Source: Acetilactobacillus jinshanensis_A (lineage in GTDB: Bacteria > Bacillota > Bacilli > Lactobacillales > Lactobacillaceae). From it: a stretch of 64,000 bases of DNA. The notes beneath the pieces were generated by a model that had not been told where the DNA came from, searched no databases, and saw nothing but the letters and a program-made list of their open reading frames with translations. The position numbers were made by a program, and so were the translations under genes. The stretch is taken from NCBI GenBank assembly GCA_043289735.1, contig CP171343.1, positions 248,001 to 312,000 on the forward strand. Direction: 5' to 3'. Below, one piece after another: positions 1 to 9,371 of the stretch (position 1 is the stretch's first letter; each line of letters starts with the position of its first letter).

Positions 1-2
1 GG

Positions 3-1100
3 ATTGAAGCTTATCCGATGAACTGGCCGATCGGTTCGGGTCGGATTCTGCAGGGCCTTTATGATCGTTATAATCATCGGTTAACCACTTATGGTAACCG
101 GGCTAAGGATCGCACATACATTCCGTTCGATAAAAACGGCGATCCCGTTAAACCGACGCCCGTTACCAAGACGGGGATGTACAAAGAAGCCAAGGCCAGT
201 ATGCAGCTGATTAATGAAGCTGGTAACCAGTTCAGTGAGGATAAGATTCTTCACGGGAAGCAGACGCCGGTCTTCTTCGGCTCGGCATTAAAGGATTTCG
301 GGGTCAAGACTTTCTTGGACGGTTATCTGGACTTTGCTCCGAAGCCGGAGCCGCATGAAGCGTTGGTTAATTCAAAGAGGACCAAAGTTATCCCGACCGA
401 CCCTCAGTTTACCGGCTTCGTCTTTAAGATTCAGGCTAATTTGAATCCCCGTCATCGTGATCGAATCGCTTTCGTGCGGATTTGCTCCGGTAAATTCGTA
501 AAGGGAATGACGGTCACTTTGCACCGGACCCACCGTCAGATGCGTCTGAATAACGTTACCGAATTTATCGCTAATAACCGAGAAAACGTTAATCTAGCCG
601 TAGCCGGTGATATTATCGGTCTGTACGATACCGGTAATTTCCAGATTGGCGACACCATCTATTCCGGTAAAAAAGACGTTAAATTTCCGAAGTTGCCGCA
701 GTTTACTCCGGAATTATTCGCTAAAGTCAGCGCTAAGAACGTTATGAAACAGAAGACCTTTTATAAAGGGATTCATCAGTTAGTTCAAGAAGGTGCCGTT
801 CAGTTATTCCGTGAGTATTCTACTAACGCTTATATTTTAGGTGCCGTGGGTGATTTGCAGTTTCAGGTCTTTCAGTTTCGAATGGAGAACGAATATCATT
901 CTGACATTAATCTGCAGCGAATGGGTCATAAGACCGCTCGCTGGGTTGATCCCAAACAGATTAACGATCGGATGTCATCGTCCAGAAATCTGCTGGTCAA
1001 GGATCAGAAGGGCCATCCGCTGTTCCTGTTTGATAATGATTTTGCGATGCGCTGGTTCCAGAATAAGTATCCTGACGTTAAATTAACCAGTAAATTATAA
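3..1100 (+). CDS. prfC: Peptide chain release factor 3, C-terminal part (cut by window start)
   Basis: This translational GTPase recycles RF1 and RF2 from the ribosome after termination, in the cytoplasm. The frame is open from the first bases of the window (codons from position 3), so the gene begins upstream. About 365 of the usual roughly 520 residues are visible. They start just before the family motif MNWPIG and run through the beta-barrel domain 2 (around LNPRHRDRIAFVRICSGKF) and the RF3-specific C-terminal domain with the GAVGDLQFQVF motif. The N-terminal G1-G4 GTPase motifs lie outside the window. The frame is undamaged and ends 14 bases before the dipeptidase start, so the two may be cotranscribed. 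The identification is secure. Confidence 0.95.
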   Translation: MEAYPMNWPIGSGRILQGLYDRYNHRLTTYGNRAKDRTYIPFDKNGDPVKPTPVTKTGMYKEAKASMQLINEAGNQFSEDKILHGKQTPVFFGSALKDFGVKTFLDGYLDFAPKPEPHEALVNSKRTKVIPTDPQFTGFVFKIQANLNPRHRDRIAFVRICSGKFVKGMTVTLHRTHRQMRLNNVTEFIANNRENVNLAVAGDIIGLYDTGNFQIGDTIYSGKKDVKFPKLPQFTPELFAKVSAKNVMKQKTFYKGIHQLVQEGAVQLFREYSTNAYILGAVGDLQFQVFQFRMENEYHSDINLQRMGHKTARWVDPKQINDRMSSSRNLLVKDQKGHPLFLFDNDFAMRWFQNKYPDVKLTSKL

Positions 1101-1114
1101 AAGGAAATGATTTT

Positions 1115-2389
1115 ATGAAAAAACGTTTAACCGCCTGTACTAGCGTTATGGTCGGTAAAGACGCTTCAATTGACGGCTCGACCATGATCGCTCGAAATGA
1201 CGATACGTTTTTACCGTTAACTCCGCAGCGTTTCTTCGTTAAGCCTGCTAATGATCATCAGCACGGGACCTGGGTCTCTAACCAAAACGGCTTTAAAGCC
1301 CCGTACCCGAGAAAGGCGCAGCGTTACATGTTGACGCCGAACGCTGACGTAAAAAATGAAGGTGTCTTTGCCGAAAGCGGCTTTAATCAGAAAAACGTTG
1401 CCATGAGCGCGACCGAAAGTGTTTACGGTAATGAAAAGGCGTTGGCCTGTGATCCGTGGGTTAAGAACGGTTTGGCTGAAGATTCGTTACAGTCGATGGT
1501 CTTGCCTTACATTGATTCGGCTCGTGACGGGGTTAAATATTTAGGCAAATTGATTAAAAAGTACGGTTCTCCCGAAGGTAACGGGGTTCTGTTCAGTGAT
1601 CATAATGAAGTTTGGTACATGGAAATCGTTACCGGTCACCAGTGGGTCGCTGAACGAATCCCGGACGACGCTTACGCGATCTGTGCGAACGAAGTTGCCA
1701 TTCAGCAGGTTAATTTTAATGATCCGGATCACTTTATGTGGTCACCTGATTTACGTGAATTCGTTAAGAAGAACCGTTTGAATCCTGATAAGCACGGCTT
1801 TAATTTCCGTCATATTTTTGGGACGTTTAATCGGAAAGATCGTTGCTATAATACGCCGCGAGTTTGGTACGGTCAGCATTTATTAAATCCGGAAGTTAAG
1901 CGGTCGCCGGTTTCGGGTGATTTACCGTTTATTTGTCACACTAGCCATAAAATTAGTGTTGAAGATATTGAACGAATTTTAGGTTCTCATTATAACGAAA
2001 CTCCATATGATCCGTTAGGTAAAGGTCCTAAGAATTTGAAATTAAAGTTCAGACCGATCGCCATGAACCGAACCCAGAATTCACACGTTTTACAGATTCG
2101 GAATGACGTTCCGAAAGATCGTTCGGCAATTATGTGGCTATGCTTCGGGGTTCCGGCCTTTAGTCCTTACGTACCGTTCTTTGCCAACGCTAATGATACC
2201 GATCCAACTTATGCTCATACGCCGTTACGGTTGGATGATAAGAGTGCTTATTGGATGTACCGTAAATTATCGATGTTGGTTGAATCTCACTATGCAGAAT
2301 TTTCTCAGGAAGACGTTGATTTCTTAACCTCGGTTCGTGAAAAATTTAGACAGCACGTTAACGGTGCGATCAAAAATTCAAAGGATTGA
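1115..2389 (+). CDS. pepD: C69 family dipeptidase, stopped early by an in-frame TGA
   Basis: This is a cytoplasmic N-terminal-nucleophile dipeptidase of the PepD type, which cleaves dipeptides for nitrogen supply. The start ATG has a good Shine-Dalgarno (aaaggaa) upstream. Cys8 in TACTS is the expected catalytic nucleophile once the leader residues are removed, and DGSTMIARNDD is the family signature. The frame stops at a TGA at 2387-2389 after 424 residues. The same frame then stays open for 49 more codons to a TAA at 2537-2539. Those codons spell a typical PepD C-terminal helix region (EKLTQYL, MVAYMRKATIQF), and the total of 474 codons is the usual family length. The TGA therefore looks like a single nonsense change or a base-call error. 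The protein as written lacks its last helix. Confidence 0.9.
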   Translation: MKKRLTACTSVMVGKDASIDGSTMIARNDDTFLPLTPQRFFVKPANDHQHGTWVSNQNGFKAPYPRKAQRYMLTPNADVKNEGVFAESGFNQKNVAMSATESVYGNEKALACDPWVKNGLAEDSLQSMVLPYIDSARDGVKYLGKLIKKYGSPEGNGVLFSDHNEVWYMEIVTGHQWVAERIPDDAYAICANEVAIQQVNFNDPDHFMWSPDLREFVKKNRLNPDKHGFNFRHIFGTFNRKDRCYNTPRVWYGQHLLNPEVKRSPVSGDLPFICHTSHKISVEDIERILGSHYNETPYDPLGKGPKNLKLKFRPIAMNRTQNSHVLQIRNDVPKDRSAIMWLCFGVPAFSPYVPFFANANDTDPTYAHTPLRLDDKSAYWMYRKLSMLVESHYAEFSQEDVDFLTSVREKFRQHVNGAIKNSKD

Positions 2390-2563
2390 TCTGGAGAAAA
2401 ATTAACTCAGTATTTAACTAAGCAGAACCATCAAATGGTGGCTTACATGCGCAAAGCAACGATTCAATTTTGTCATCATTTGATGGAAGAGGGGTTAACG
2501 CTTTCTAAGCTGACCTATAATATGGATAAGAATTTATAAAGAATAATTAAGTAAAAATAAATG

Positions 2564-2593
2564 GCTTGTGATTTAATAATCACAAGCTTTTTT
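2564..2593. terminator. Rho-independent terminator between pepD and clpE
   Basis: A perfect 10-bp stem (gcttgtgatt / aatcacaagc) with a TAAT loop is followed by six T. It sits 25 bases after the restored pepD stop. A-rich sequence on the left side means it can also serve clpE arriving on the minus strand. Confidence 0.85.
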
Positions 2594-2613
2594 AATTGTC
2601 TAAAGATTTAGAT

Positions 2614-4854
2614 TTATTTAACGACGGATCTAGTGGGCCGAACGTAAATTTGCTTTTTACTATTTAAATCAGCGGTCAAGTTAGTGGTTCCCTGATGATC
2701 TAAGTAGTAGTCGGCAACTTTATCTTCGATCTGTTCTTGGATAACTCGACGAAGCGGACGGGCACCCATTGCCGGATTATATCCGAGGTCGACCAGTTTA
2801 TTTTGAGCAGGTTTAGTGACGTGAATGTGGAAACCGTGGGGCTTGATCATTGCGTTGACTTTATTGAGCATTAACCCCACGATTTTAGTTAGATCCTTCT
2901 TAGTTAACTGGTTGAATTGAATGATGTCATCGAAACGGTTCAAGAATTCCGGCTTGAAGTAGTCCGTTAAATGACCGATAACGTCATGAGTCGTATTATT
3001 AGCCGTGGCGTTAAAGCCGATGTTGTTATCGGAATCACCGGTTCCGGCGTTACTGGTCATGATGATGACCGTATCCTTAAAGGAAACGGTTCGGCCATGC
3101 GAATCGGTTAAGCGACCGTCGTCCAAGACTTGCAGGAACGTATGGAGAACGTCCGGATGAGCCTTTTCGACTTCGTCTAACAGAATCAGGCTGTAGGGAT
3201 GATGACGAACCTTTTCGGTTAATTGACCCGCTTGATTATAACCCACGTAACCGGGGGCAGAACCGATCAATTTGGAAATTGACTGCGGATCACGGTATTC
3301 CGACATGTCAAAACGGATCATGGCGTTTTCGGAACCGAACAGTTCTTTAGCTAATTGTTTAGCTAGTTCAGTTTTACCCACTCCGGTGGTGCCGACGAAC
3401 AGGAAGGAACCGATGGGACGTCCCGAACCGTTAAAACCAATTCGGTTTCGTTTAATGGCCTGGGCAACGTCATCGACGGCTTGGTCCTGACCAATAATGT
3501 GTTTCTTTAAATCGGGAGCCAGATCTTTAATCTGTTCTTCCTGCTTGCGCTGAAGTTTACCCACCGGGATGTGGGTGATTTCTTCAACGATCTGTTCCAT
3601 ATCGCGGTGGGTAACCACCGGTACCTTTTGGTTCTTGAAGCTGCCGTTCTTGTTTGTGTGATTAAGATTACGGATTTGATCACGATAGTAAGCGGCCTTT
3701 TCGTAATCTTCTTTCTTTAGAGCGGCTTCTTTGTCGTTTTCGTCGGCTTGAATCTGGTTGTCGATGGTTTGCGGATCCGCGACGTTGATGGTTAAGTTCT
3801 TTCGAGAACCGGATTCATCTAGCAGGTCGATGGCTTTATCCGGTAGGTAACGGCCTTGAATATAGCGATCGGATAACAGGACCGCGGCTTTAATGGCGTC
3901 ATCAGTGTAATGAACGTGGTGATAATCTTCGTATTTCTTTTGGATCCCTTTAAGAATCTGAACCGCTTCTTTAGGGGATGGTTCATTGACCATGACCGTC
4001 TGGAAACGACGGGCTAAAGCGGCGTCCTTTTCGATATCACGGTATTCATTTACGGTCGTGGCGCCGATTAATTGGAAAGTGCCACGAGCTAAGGCCGGCT
4101 TTAAAACGTTACCAGCGTCCATGCCGCCTTGAGAATTACCGGCGCCCATAATTTCATGAATTTCGTCGATGAACAGAATGATGTTCGGGTTAGCTTTAAC
4201 TTCGTTGATCATCTGCTGCATCCGGCGTTCGAATTGGCCACGGATTCCGGTTCCCTGGACTAGGGAAACTACGTCTAAGCGAATGATCTGTTTATGGAGT
4301 AATTTAGCGGGTACGTTACCGGAAGCGATTCGTAAGGCTAAGCCTTCGACCACGGCGGTCTTACCAACTCCGGCTTCACCGATTAAAACCGGATTATTTT
4401 TACGGCGGCGGTTTAAAATTTCGATTACTCGGGAAATTTCTTTATCACGGCCGATGACCGGATCAATTTTACCCTGCCGAGCTAGTTGAGTCATGTTGAC
4501 GCCGTAACGAGCTAAGATCCCGTGTTTATTAAGATGTCCGTTACCGCGACGGTTATTATTATGGTTATTATTTTGGGATCCGCCATTTTGATTAGGTGGG
4601 ATCTGCTGAAAGCCGAAACTTCCGTTAGGATTTCCACCACCTTGCATAGCGCGGAAGATATTATCTAAATTACCAAATCCGAATGGATCTTGTGCCATAT
4701 CGTTAGCACCTCCGTATCTGGGGTTAAAATGATTTTGACGATGGGTTAAAAGTCGATAGCAATTTTGACATAAATCGATCCGCCGTCGTTTACCGTTTAC
4801 ATTGACGTAAAGATGGATCGTGGCTCGATTCTTATGACAATTTTGACAAAGCAT
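2614..4854 (-). CDS. clpE: ATP-dependent Clp protease ATP-binding subunit ClpE
   Basis: HSP100 unfoldase that feeds damaged proteins to ClpP and is part of the heat and protein-stress response. The 746-residue protein is full length. It starts with a C4 zinc finger (Cys3, Cys6, Cys29, Cys32), the mark of ClpE, followed by a Gly/Asn-rich linker to about residue 105. AAA module 1 has Walker A GEAGVGKT near residue 163 and Walker B LFIDEIHE. A UVR-type coiled segment lies near 390-410. AAA module 2 has Walker A GTTGVGKT near 485, then the C-terminal D2-small domain. The start ATG has an agaaggga ribosome site. A CtsR operator sits in the promoter, so stress-induced derepression is expected. The gene is undamaged, unlike many neighbours. 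Confidence 0.97.
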   Translation of the reverse strand: MLCQNCHKNRATIHLYVNVNGKRRRIDLCQNCYRLLTHRQNHFNPRYGGANDMAQDPFGFGNLDNIFRAMQGGGNPNGSFGFQQIPPNQNGGSQNNNHNNNRRGNGHLNKHGILARYGVNMTQLARQGKIDPVIGRDKEISRVIEILNRRRKNNPVLIGEAGVGKTAVVEGLALRIASGNVPAKLLHKQIIRLDVVSLVQGTGIRGQFERRMQQMINEVKANPNIILFIDEIHEIMGAGNSQGGMDAGNVLKPALARGTFQLIGATTVNEYRDIEKDAALARRFQTVMVNEPSPKEAVQILKGIQKKYEDYHHVHYTDDAIKAAVLLSDRYIQGRYLPDKAIDLLDESGSRKNLTINVADPQTIDNQIQADENDKEAALKKEDYEKAAYYRDQIRNLNHTNKNGSFKNQKVPVVTHRDMEQIVEEITHIPVGKLQRKQEEQIKDLAPDLKKHIIGQDQAVDDVAQAIKRNRIGFNGSGRPIGSFLFVGTTGVGKTELAKQLAKELFGSENAMIRFDMSEYRDPQSISKLIGSAPGYVGYNQAGQLTEKVRHHPYSLILLDEVEKAHPDVLHTFLQVLDDGRLTDSHGRTVSFKDTVIIMTSNAGTGDSDNNIGFNATANNTTHDVIGHLTDYFKPEFLNRFDDIIQFNQLTKKDLTKIVGLMLNKVNAMIKPHGFHIHVTKPAQNKLVDLGYNPAMGARPLRRVIQEQIEDKVADYYLDHQGTTNLTADLNSKKQIYVRPTRSVVK

Positions 4855-4974
4855 CGCTTATTTCCCTTCTTTTATTATAAAGTGTTTATCCTTGATGTTA
4901 TTTTCTCTAATTACTACTTATTATACCGAATCGATCGGATAATGACCAAAAACATGGTTTATTTTAGCACCTTG

Positions 4975-5003
4975 AATTTATTTGACCATTACTGACCTTT
5001 CAA
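4975..5003 (-). promoter_or_regulatory. clpE promoter with CtsR operator inside the spacer
   Basis: Read on the minus strand, a -35 TTGAAA (4998-5003) and a -10 TAAATT (4975-4980) are separated by exactly 17 bases. Those 17 bases are GGTCAGTAATGGTCAAA (4981-4997), which matches the CtsR direct heptad repeat RGTCAAA-N3-RGTCAAA, with two mismatches in the first heptad. Repressor binding would cover both promoter elements. The start codon lies about 120 bases downstream. Confidence 0.82.
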
Positions 5004-5062
5004 AATTAGAATAACACGTGTATTAGCTCATTCAAGTACTTTGTTTCCATTAAATGATCCAT

Positions 5063-5092
5063 TTCCATTATAAATGAATGATATGATATAAT
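5063..5092 (+). promoter_or_regulatory. Probable ptsH-ptsI promoter
   Basis: A perfect -10 hexamer TATAAT (5087-5092) lies 53 bases before the ptsH start. The best -35 is the weak TTCCAT (5063-5068) at an 18-base spacing. The -10 is clear and the -35 is only plausible. Confidence 0.5.
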
Positions 5093-5144
5093 GATTATAA
5101 ATTATCGAAATCTTTTATTAATAATAATAGGGAGAAACCTAATT

Positions 5145-5411
5145 ATGGAAACACGTAAATTTAAGATCGTTGCTGAAACGGGAATTCATGCTAGACCCGC
5201 TACATTGCTAGTTCAAACCGCTACTAAATATGATTCTAATATTACCCTTACGTATGACCATAAATCAGTTAGCTTAAAGTCGATTATGGGCGTCATGTCA
5301 TTAGGAGTCGGGCAAGGCGCTGAAATTACGGTAAACGCTACCGGTAAAGATGAAAAAGCTGCTATTAATGACATCAGCCAGGTCATGAAAAAGGAAGGCT
5401 TGTCTAATTAA
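5145..5411 (+). CDS. ptsH: Phosphocarrier protein HPr
   Basis: HPr passes phosphate from enzyme I to the sugar-specific EIIA domains and, when phosphorylated on Ser46, acts as CcpA co-repressor. The 88-residue protein has the active-site His15 in GIHARPATLL and the regulatory Ser46 in SLKSIMGVMSLGV, both at canonical positions. The frame stays open upstream, but ATG 5145 is preferred because agggaga lies 8-14 bases before it and the resulting length is standard. Only two bases separate it from ptsI, so it heads that operon. Confidence 0.97.
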   Translation: METRKFKIVAETGIHARPATLLVQTATKYDSNITLTYDHKSVSLKSIMGVMSLGVGQGAEITVNATGKDEKAAINDISQVMKKEGLSN

Positions 5412-5413
5412 TT

Positions 5414-7167
5414 ATGAAACGTTTAGCAGGCATTTCCGCTAGCAATGGAATTGCGGTCGCCAAAGCCTATAAAATAACCACTCCTGACCTGTCATTTAAA
5501 AAAGTAAAAATCACTGAGACCAAAGCCCTAAAAGAATCGCTTCATGATCTGAAAATTATTAAAGCGAACGTTTTAAATAATTTAGGGAATCAAAACGCTA
5601 ATATTTTTCAATCTCATATTGATATTTTGACTAATAATAAGTTTACTGCCGCGGTTAAACGGCAAATTCAGTATGATAAATTGAATGCTGAATGGGCTCT
5701 GAGTACTATTTCAAAAAATATGATTCGATCTTTAATTCACCGAAGCCACCTTCAGAATAGCCACGTGATTAAAAAGAACGTTAAAATTAAAATTAACTTT
5801 ATTCGGGACGTTACTAACCGAATTTTAAGTCATTTATTGGGGCACGGAATGCCTAATTTAGCGTTAATTCATCGCCCCGTTATTTTAGTCGCTCATGATT
5901 TGGTACCTAGTGATCTGGCGCAGTTGAATACTAAGTACGTCAGGGGTGCCGTTGCTGATTTGGGTGGTAAAACGGCTCATTCAGCAATTATGGCCCGTAA
6001 CTTAAAGATTCCCGCGATTGTCGGGATGCAAAAGATTACTTCTGCGGTTACTGATCGTGATACTTTAGCGGTTGACGGTTCAACCGGTACGGTCATGGTT
6101 AACCCGACGACTAAGCAGATTGAAAAGTATAAGGTCGGGATAAAAAAGTATCATAACGGCTTAAAAAATTAAAGAATCTAAAAAAACGACCTACCGTTTC
6201 TAAAGATGGTTTTCCACTTCAAATTGCGGGTAATATCAATAATCTACGTGACGTTAATTCAGCCATTAGTATCGGCGCCGAGGGAATCGGTCTTTACCGA
6301 ACTGAATTCCTATTTATGAACGCTACCCATTTGCCGACCGAAGAGGAACAGTTTCGAGCTTATAGATACATCGTTAAATCGATGCACGGTAAACCGGTAA
6401 CCTTTAGGACGTTAGATATCGGTGGTGATAAAACCTTGCCCTATCTAAAATTACCCCACGAACATAATCCGTTTTTAGGTTATCGGGGAATTCGTTTCTG
6501 TTTAGATCATTTAGATATTTTTGAGACCCAATTAAGGGCTTTAATTCGAGCCTCTGAATATGGCGATATCTCAATTATTTTTCCGTTGGTGTCGACGATT
6601 CAAGAATTTAAAGATGCCAAAGAAATTTATGAAGAAGTTCGCCAATCTTTGATTAAAAAAGGCTGTAAGGTAGGCCATATTAACGTCGGAACTATGATTG
6701 AGACACCGTCGGCGGCGCTTTTGGCTGATAAATTCGCTAAGATTGCGAATCCCATTAATATCGGGACTAACGATTTAATTCAATTTATGATGGCTGCTGA
6801 TCGGGGTAATAGTTTAGTGGCTAATCTATATTTGCCGTTTGATCCATCAGTAATTCGAATGATTAAACATATCGTTGATAGTTGTCATCGTAATAACGTT
6901 AAAGTATGTGTCTGTGGAGAAATGGCGGCTAGTTCAGTTGCGATTCCATTACTATTGGGGATGGGCGTTAATGAATTATCGATGAGTAGCATGTCGATCT
7001 TGAGATCAAGATCGCTAATTAACAACCTAAATGCTAAAGCAATGCGAAAGTTGGTTAATAAAATCGTTAAATCTGCTAATAGTGAAATTGATGTAATTCG
7101 ACTAGTTCATCGATCGGTTGCTAGGCCTCTTTTTCTTTTGGGCTTTAAGGATTATAATTTAAAATGA
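5414..7167 (+). pseudogene. ptsI: PTS enzyme I, broken by one frameshift
   Basis: PEP-protein phosphotransferase, which phosphorylates HPr at the expense of PEP. The first frame (5414-6172, 252 residues) holds the HPr-binding domain and the phosphohistidine domain, with His189 in GGKTAHSAIMARN. The second frame resumes in the region near 6190 (FPLQIAGNINNLRD, then EGIGLYRTEFLFM) and runs to 7167. It carries the PEP-binding barrel and the active-site Cys in VCVCGEMA. Joined, they make about 580 residues, the normal length with nothing missing. The break lies between 6160 and 6190, which includes A6 and A7 runs, so a one-base slip is the likely cause. Because PTS sugar uptake depends on this enzyme, sequence error or slippage rescue should be considered before real loss. 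Confidence 0.9.
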
Positions 7168-7204
7168 TAATTTCCGATTTTGTTAAGGAAAGGTGGTAAT
7201 CGCC

Positions 7205-8370
7205 ATTAATATTGGAATTTTTACTGATACATATTTTCCACAGGTTAGTGGGGTTGCCACGTCAATTAAAACTTTAACCGAACAGCTACGGGCTCATGGC
7301 CATCAAGTATATATATTTACGACGACTGATCCTCACGTTGCTAAAGGAACTTACGAACATGATATTTTTAGATTTTCTAGTATTCCGTTTATTTCCTTTT
7401 CCGATCGGCGAATTGCGATTCGGGGCCTTTTTCAAGCTTACCGAATTGCCAAACGACTGAATTTAGATATTGTTCATACCCAGACTGAATTTTCGATGGG
7501 GATTATCGGCCGTTTCGTGGCGAAAAAATTAAAAATTCCCTGTATTCATACGTATCACACGATGTATGAAGATTATCTTCACTACGTAGCGAACGGTAAA
7601 TTACTAAAGCCGATTCACGTTAAGGAAGGGACCCTAGCTTTTTGTCATCATATGAACGGCGTCATTGCTCCTAGTAAACGGGTTCTTGATAAGTTAACTT
7701 CTTATGGGGTTAAGAGTCCGATTCGGGTTATTCCGACAGGAATTAACGTTTCACATTATGACCAAGTGAGATACAAAGATTTACGTCCACGGTTCGGTTT
7801 TACCAAGGATACTCCAGTAATGCTTTCCGTTAGTCGGTTAGCTTATGAGAAAAATATGGGTCCATTAATCGATGCCATGCCAAAGATTATTGCACAGATT
7901 CCTGATGTTCAATTAGTTATTGTCGGAAACGGGCCATCGATGCCGCAATTAATTCATCAGGTTCATCAGTTAGGGATCCAGATCACGTTTATTTTGTCGG
8001 CGAGGTTAATAACGAATATGTAAACCTCTATTATCACATGGCGGACGTTTTTGTTTCGACCTCCAATTCTGAGTCGCAGGGCTTAACTTATATTGAAGCG
8101 ATGGCAGCCGGCTTAAAAGTGGTGGTTTACAAAAGTGCTTATACAAAAGATTTATTGAATCATAAATCGTTAGGAATGACGTTTACGTCAATTCCTGAAT
8201 ATGTGCATGATGTCGTAACTTATTTAAGACATGGTAATCAATATCAATTGAAGGATCCTCGGCTAAGGGAGCTAAAATTAAAAGAGATCTCATCCACTAA
8301 TTTTGAGAAGAAAGTCGTTGCGTTTTATCGCAGTTGTCAAATGCGTTTTGAACAACGCTTAGATAGTTAG
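7205..8370 (+). pseudogene. lafA: Alpha-monoglucosyldiacylglycerol synthase (GT4), one frameshift, odd start
   Basis: GT4 glycosyltransferase that puts glucose on diacylglycerol, the first step of the lipoteichoic acid glycolipid anchor, at the inner membrane face. NIGIFTDTYFPQVSGVATSI is the LafA N-terminus. Part 1 runs to 8023. The conserved continuation (DHVYFVGEVNNEYV, then MADVFVSTSNSESQGLTYIEAMAAG with the E-x7-E donor-sugar motif) is in the next frame to 8370, and the break is at about 7980-7985. The start is unusual. The ribosome site aggtgg (7191-7196) is correctly spaced for the ATT at 7205, where relatives have ATG, and the only upstream start is a GTG at 7193 that overlaps the ribosome site. 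lafB follows 23 bases later. Confidence 0.85.
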
Positions 8371-8393
8371 GATTCGTATATAAAGGAGCTGCC

Positions 8394-9368
8394 ATGTTAA
8401 AGATTGAAATGTTTTCACGTGCGGATTCCGTTAAAGGCCAAGGTGTAGGAAGTGTTTATGATGAATTAATGGCAATGCTTAATCGATACTTTAAATCTCA
8501 GTTTGGAATTGACGTTAATCATTATCGTGCCGCTGACGTGAGTCATTACCACACCATTAATTTTTCTTTTTATCTATCGACATTTTCGAAAAAAAGGGGC
8601 CGAAAGGTTGGAATGGTTCACTTTTTGCCCGAGACCTTAGATGAAAGCTTAAAGATGCCTCGATGGATAAAAGCTATTTTTTATCGGTATGTAATTGCAT
8701 TTTATAAACGAATGGATCAGTTAGTGGTGGTTAATCCCGCTTTTATTCCCAAGTTAATGGCTTATGGAATTCCTAGGAGTAAAATCACTTATATTCCTAA
8801 TTTTGTTAGTCGGAATGAATTTTATCCCGTTAATAAAAATCAGAAAAGAGCGTTGAAAAAGAAATATCATTATAATGCCGATCGATTTACGGTAATAGGT
8901 ACGGGACAAATCCAAACTCGAAAGGGCGTGATGGATTTTGTTCAATTAGCTAAACGTTATCCCGAATATCAATTTATTTGGGTGGGCGGTTTTTCGTTTG
9001 GTAAAATTACTGATGGTTATCATCAATTAAAACGGGTCGTTGATAATCCACCCGCCAACGTTTCGTTTCCGGGAATTGTTGATCGAAATAAAATGGTTGA
9101 TTATTATAATTTGGCCGATCTTTTTTTGCTGCCGTCTTATAACGAATTATTTCCGATGTCGGTATTGGAAGCCTTTTCGTGTGGAATTCCGGTTTTGCTA
9201 CGAAATTTAAATTTATATAAAAATATCTTTAAGGATAGTTATGCCTCTTTTAATAATTTACAGAAAGAATTGCGAGATAAATCACTCAAAATCGCTGATT
9301 ATTATTCCGAAGACCGTTTGGCTAAAATCTGGTATCGTTTCTATAAAGAACAAGCAAAGAAGTCCTGA
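8394..9368 (+). CDS. lafB: GT4 glycosyltransferase, probable second glycolipid-anchor enzyme LafB
   Basis: This 324-residue retaining glycosyltransferase probably adds the second sugar (galactose in lactobacilli) to glucosyl-diacylglycerol. The N-terminus MLKIEMFSRADSVKGQGVGS is typical of LafB. A Rossmann-type C-terminal domain begins near residue 160 (FTVIGTGQIQTRKGVMDF). The donor-sugar motif is seen as ELFPMSVLEAFSCGIPVLLR. The start ATG has an aaggagctgcc ribosome site. The placement directly after lafA and before a flippase-like gene and ltaS supports the role. The sugar specificity is inferred from relatives. The stop TGA is four bases before the next start. Confidence 0.82.
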   Translation: MLKIEMFSRADSVKGQGVGSVYDELMAMLNRYFKSQFGIDVNHYRAADVSHYHTINFSFYLSTFSKKRGRKVGMVHFLPETLDESLKMPRWIKAIFYRYVIAFYKRMDQLVVVNPAFIPKLMAYGIPRSKITYIPNFVSRNEFYPVNKNQKRALKKKYHYNADRFTVIGTGQIQTRKGVMDFVQLAKRYPEYQFIWVGGFSFGKITDGYHQLKRVVDNPPANVSFPGIVDRNKMVDYYNLADLFLLPSYNELFPMSVLEAFSCGIPVLLRNLNLYKNIFKDSYASFNNLQKELRDKSLKIADYYSEDRLAKIWYRFYKEQAKKS

Positions 9369-9371
9369 ATT

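Noticed and set aside
2387..2389. TGA read as an amino acid (codon reassignment), suggested by in-frame TGA in pepD and holA
   Set aside because: TGA serves as a normal stop after lafB, divIB-cluster ylmH, ylmG and ylbG/rnjB ends, all Trp in conserved motifs are TGG, and TAG and TAA also interrupt ftsA.
4813..4995. 60-codon plus-strand frame over the clpE start and promoter
   Set aside because: It overlaps the clpE coding start, the promoter and the CtsR box, has no ribosome site and a low-complexity translation.
6160..6190. Programmed frameshift in ptsI
   Set aside because: No slippery heptamer with a following structure is evident, relatives encode ptsI in one frame, and the same kind of lesion is found in many unrelated genes here.
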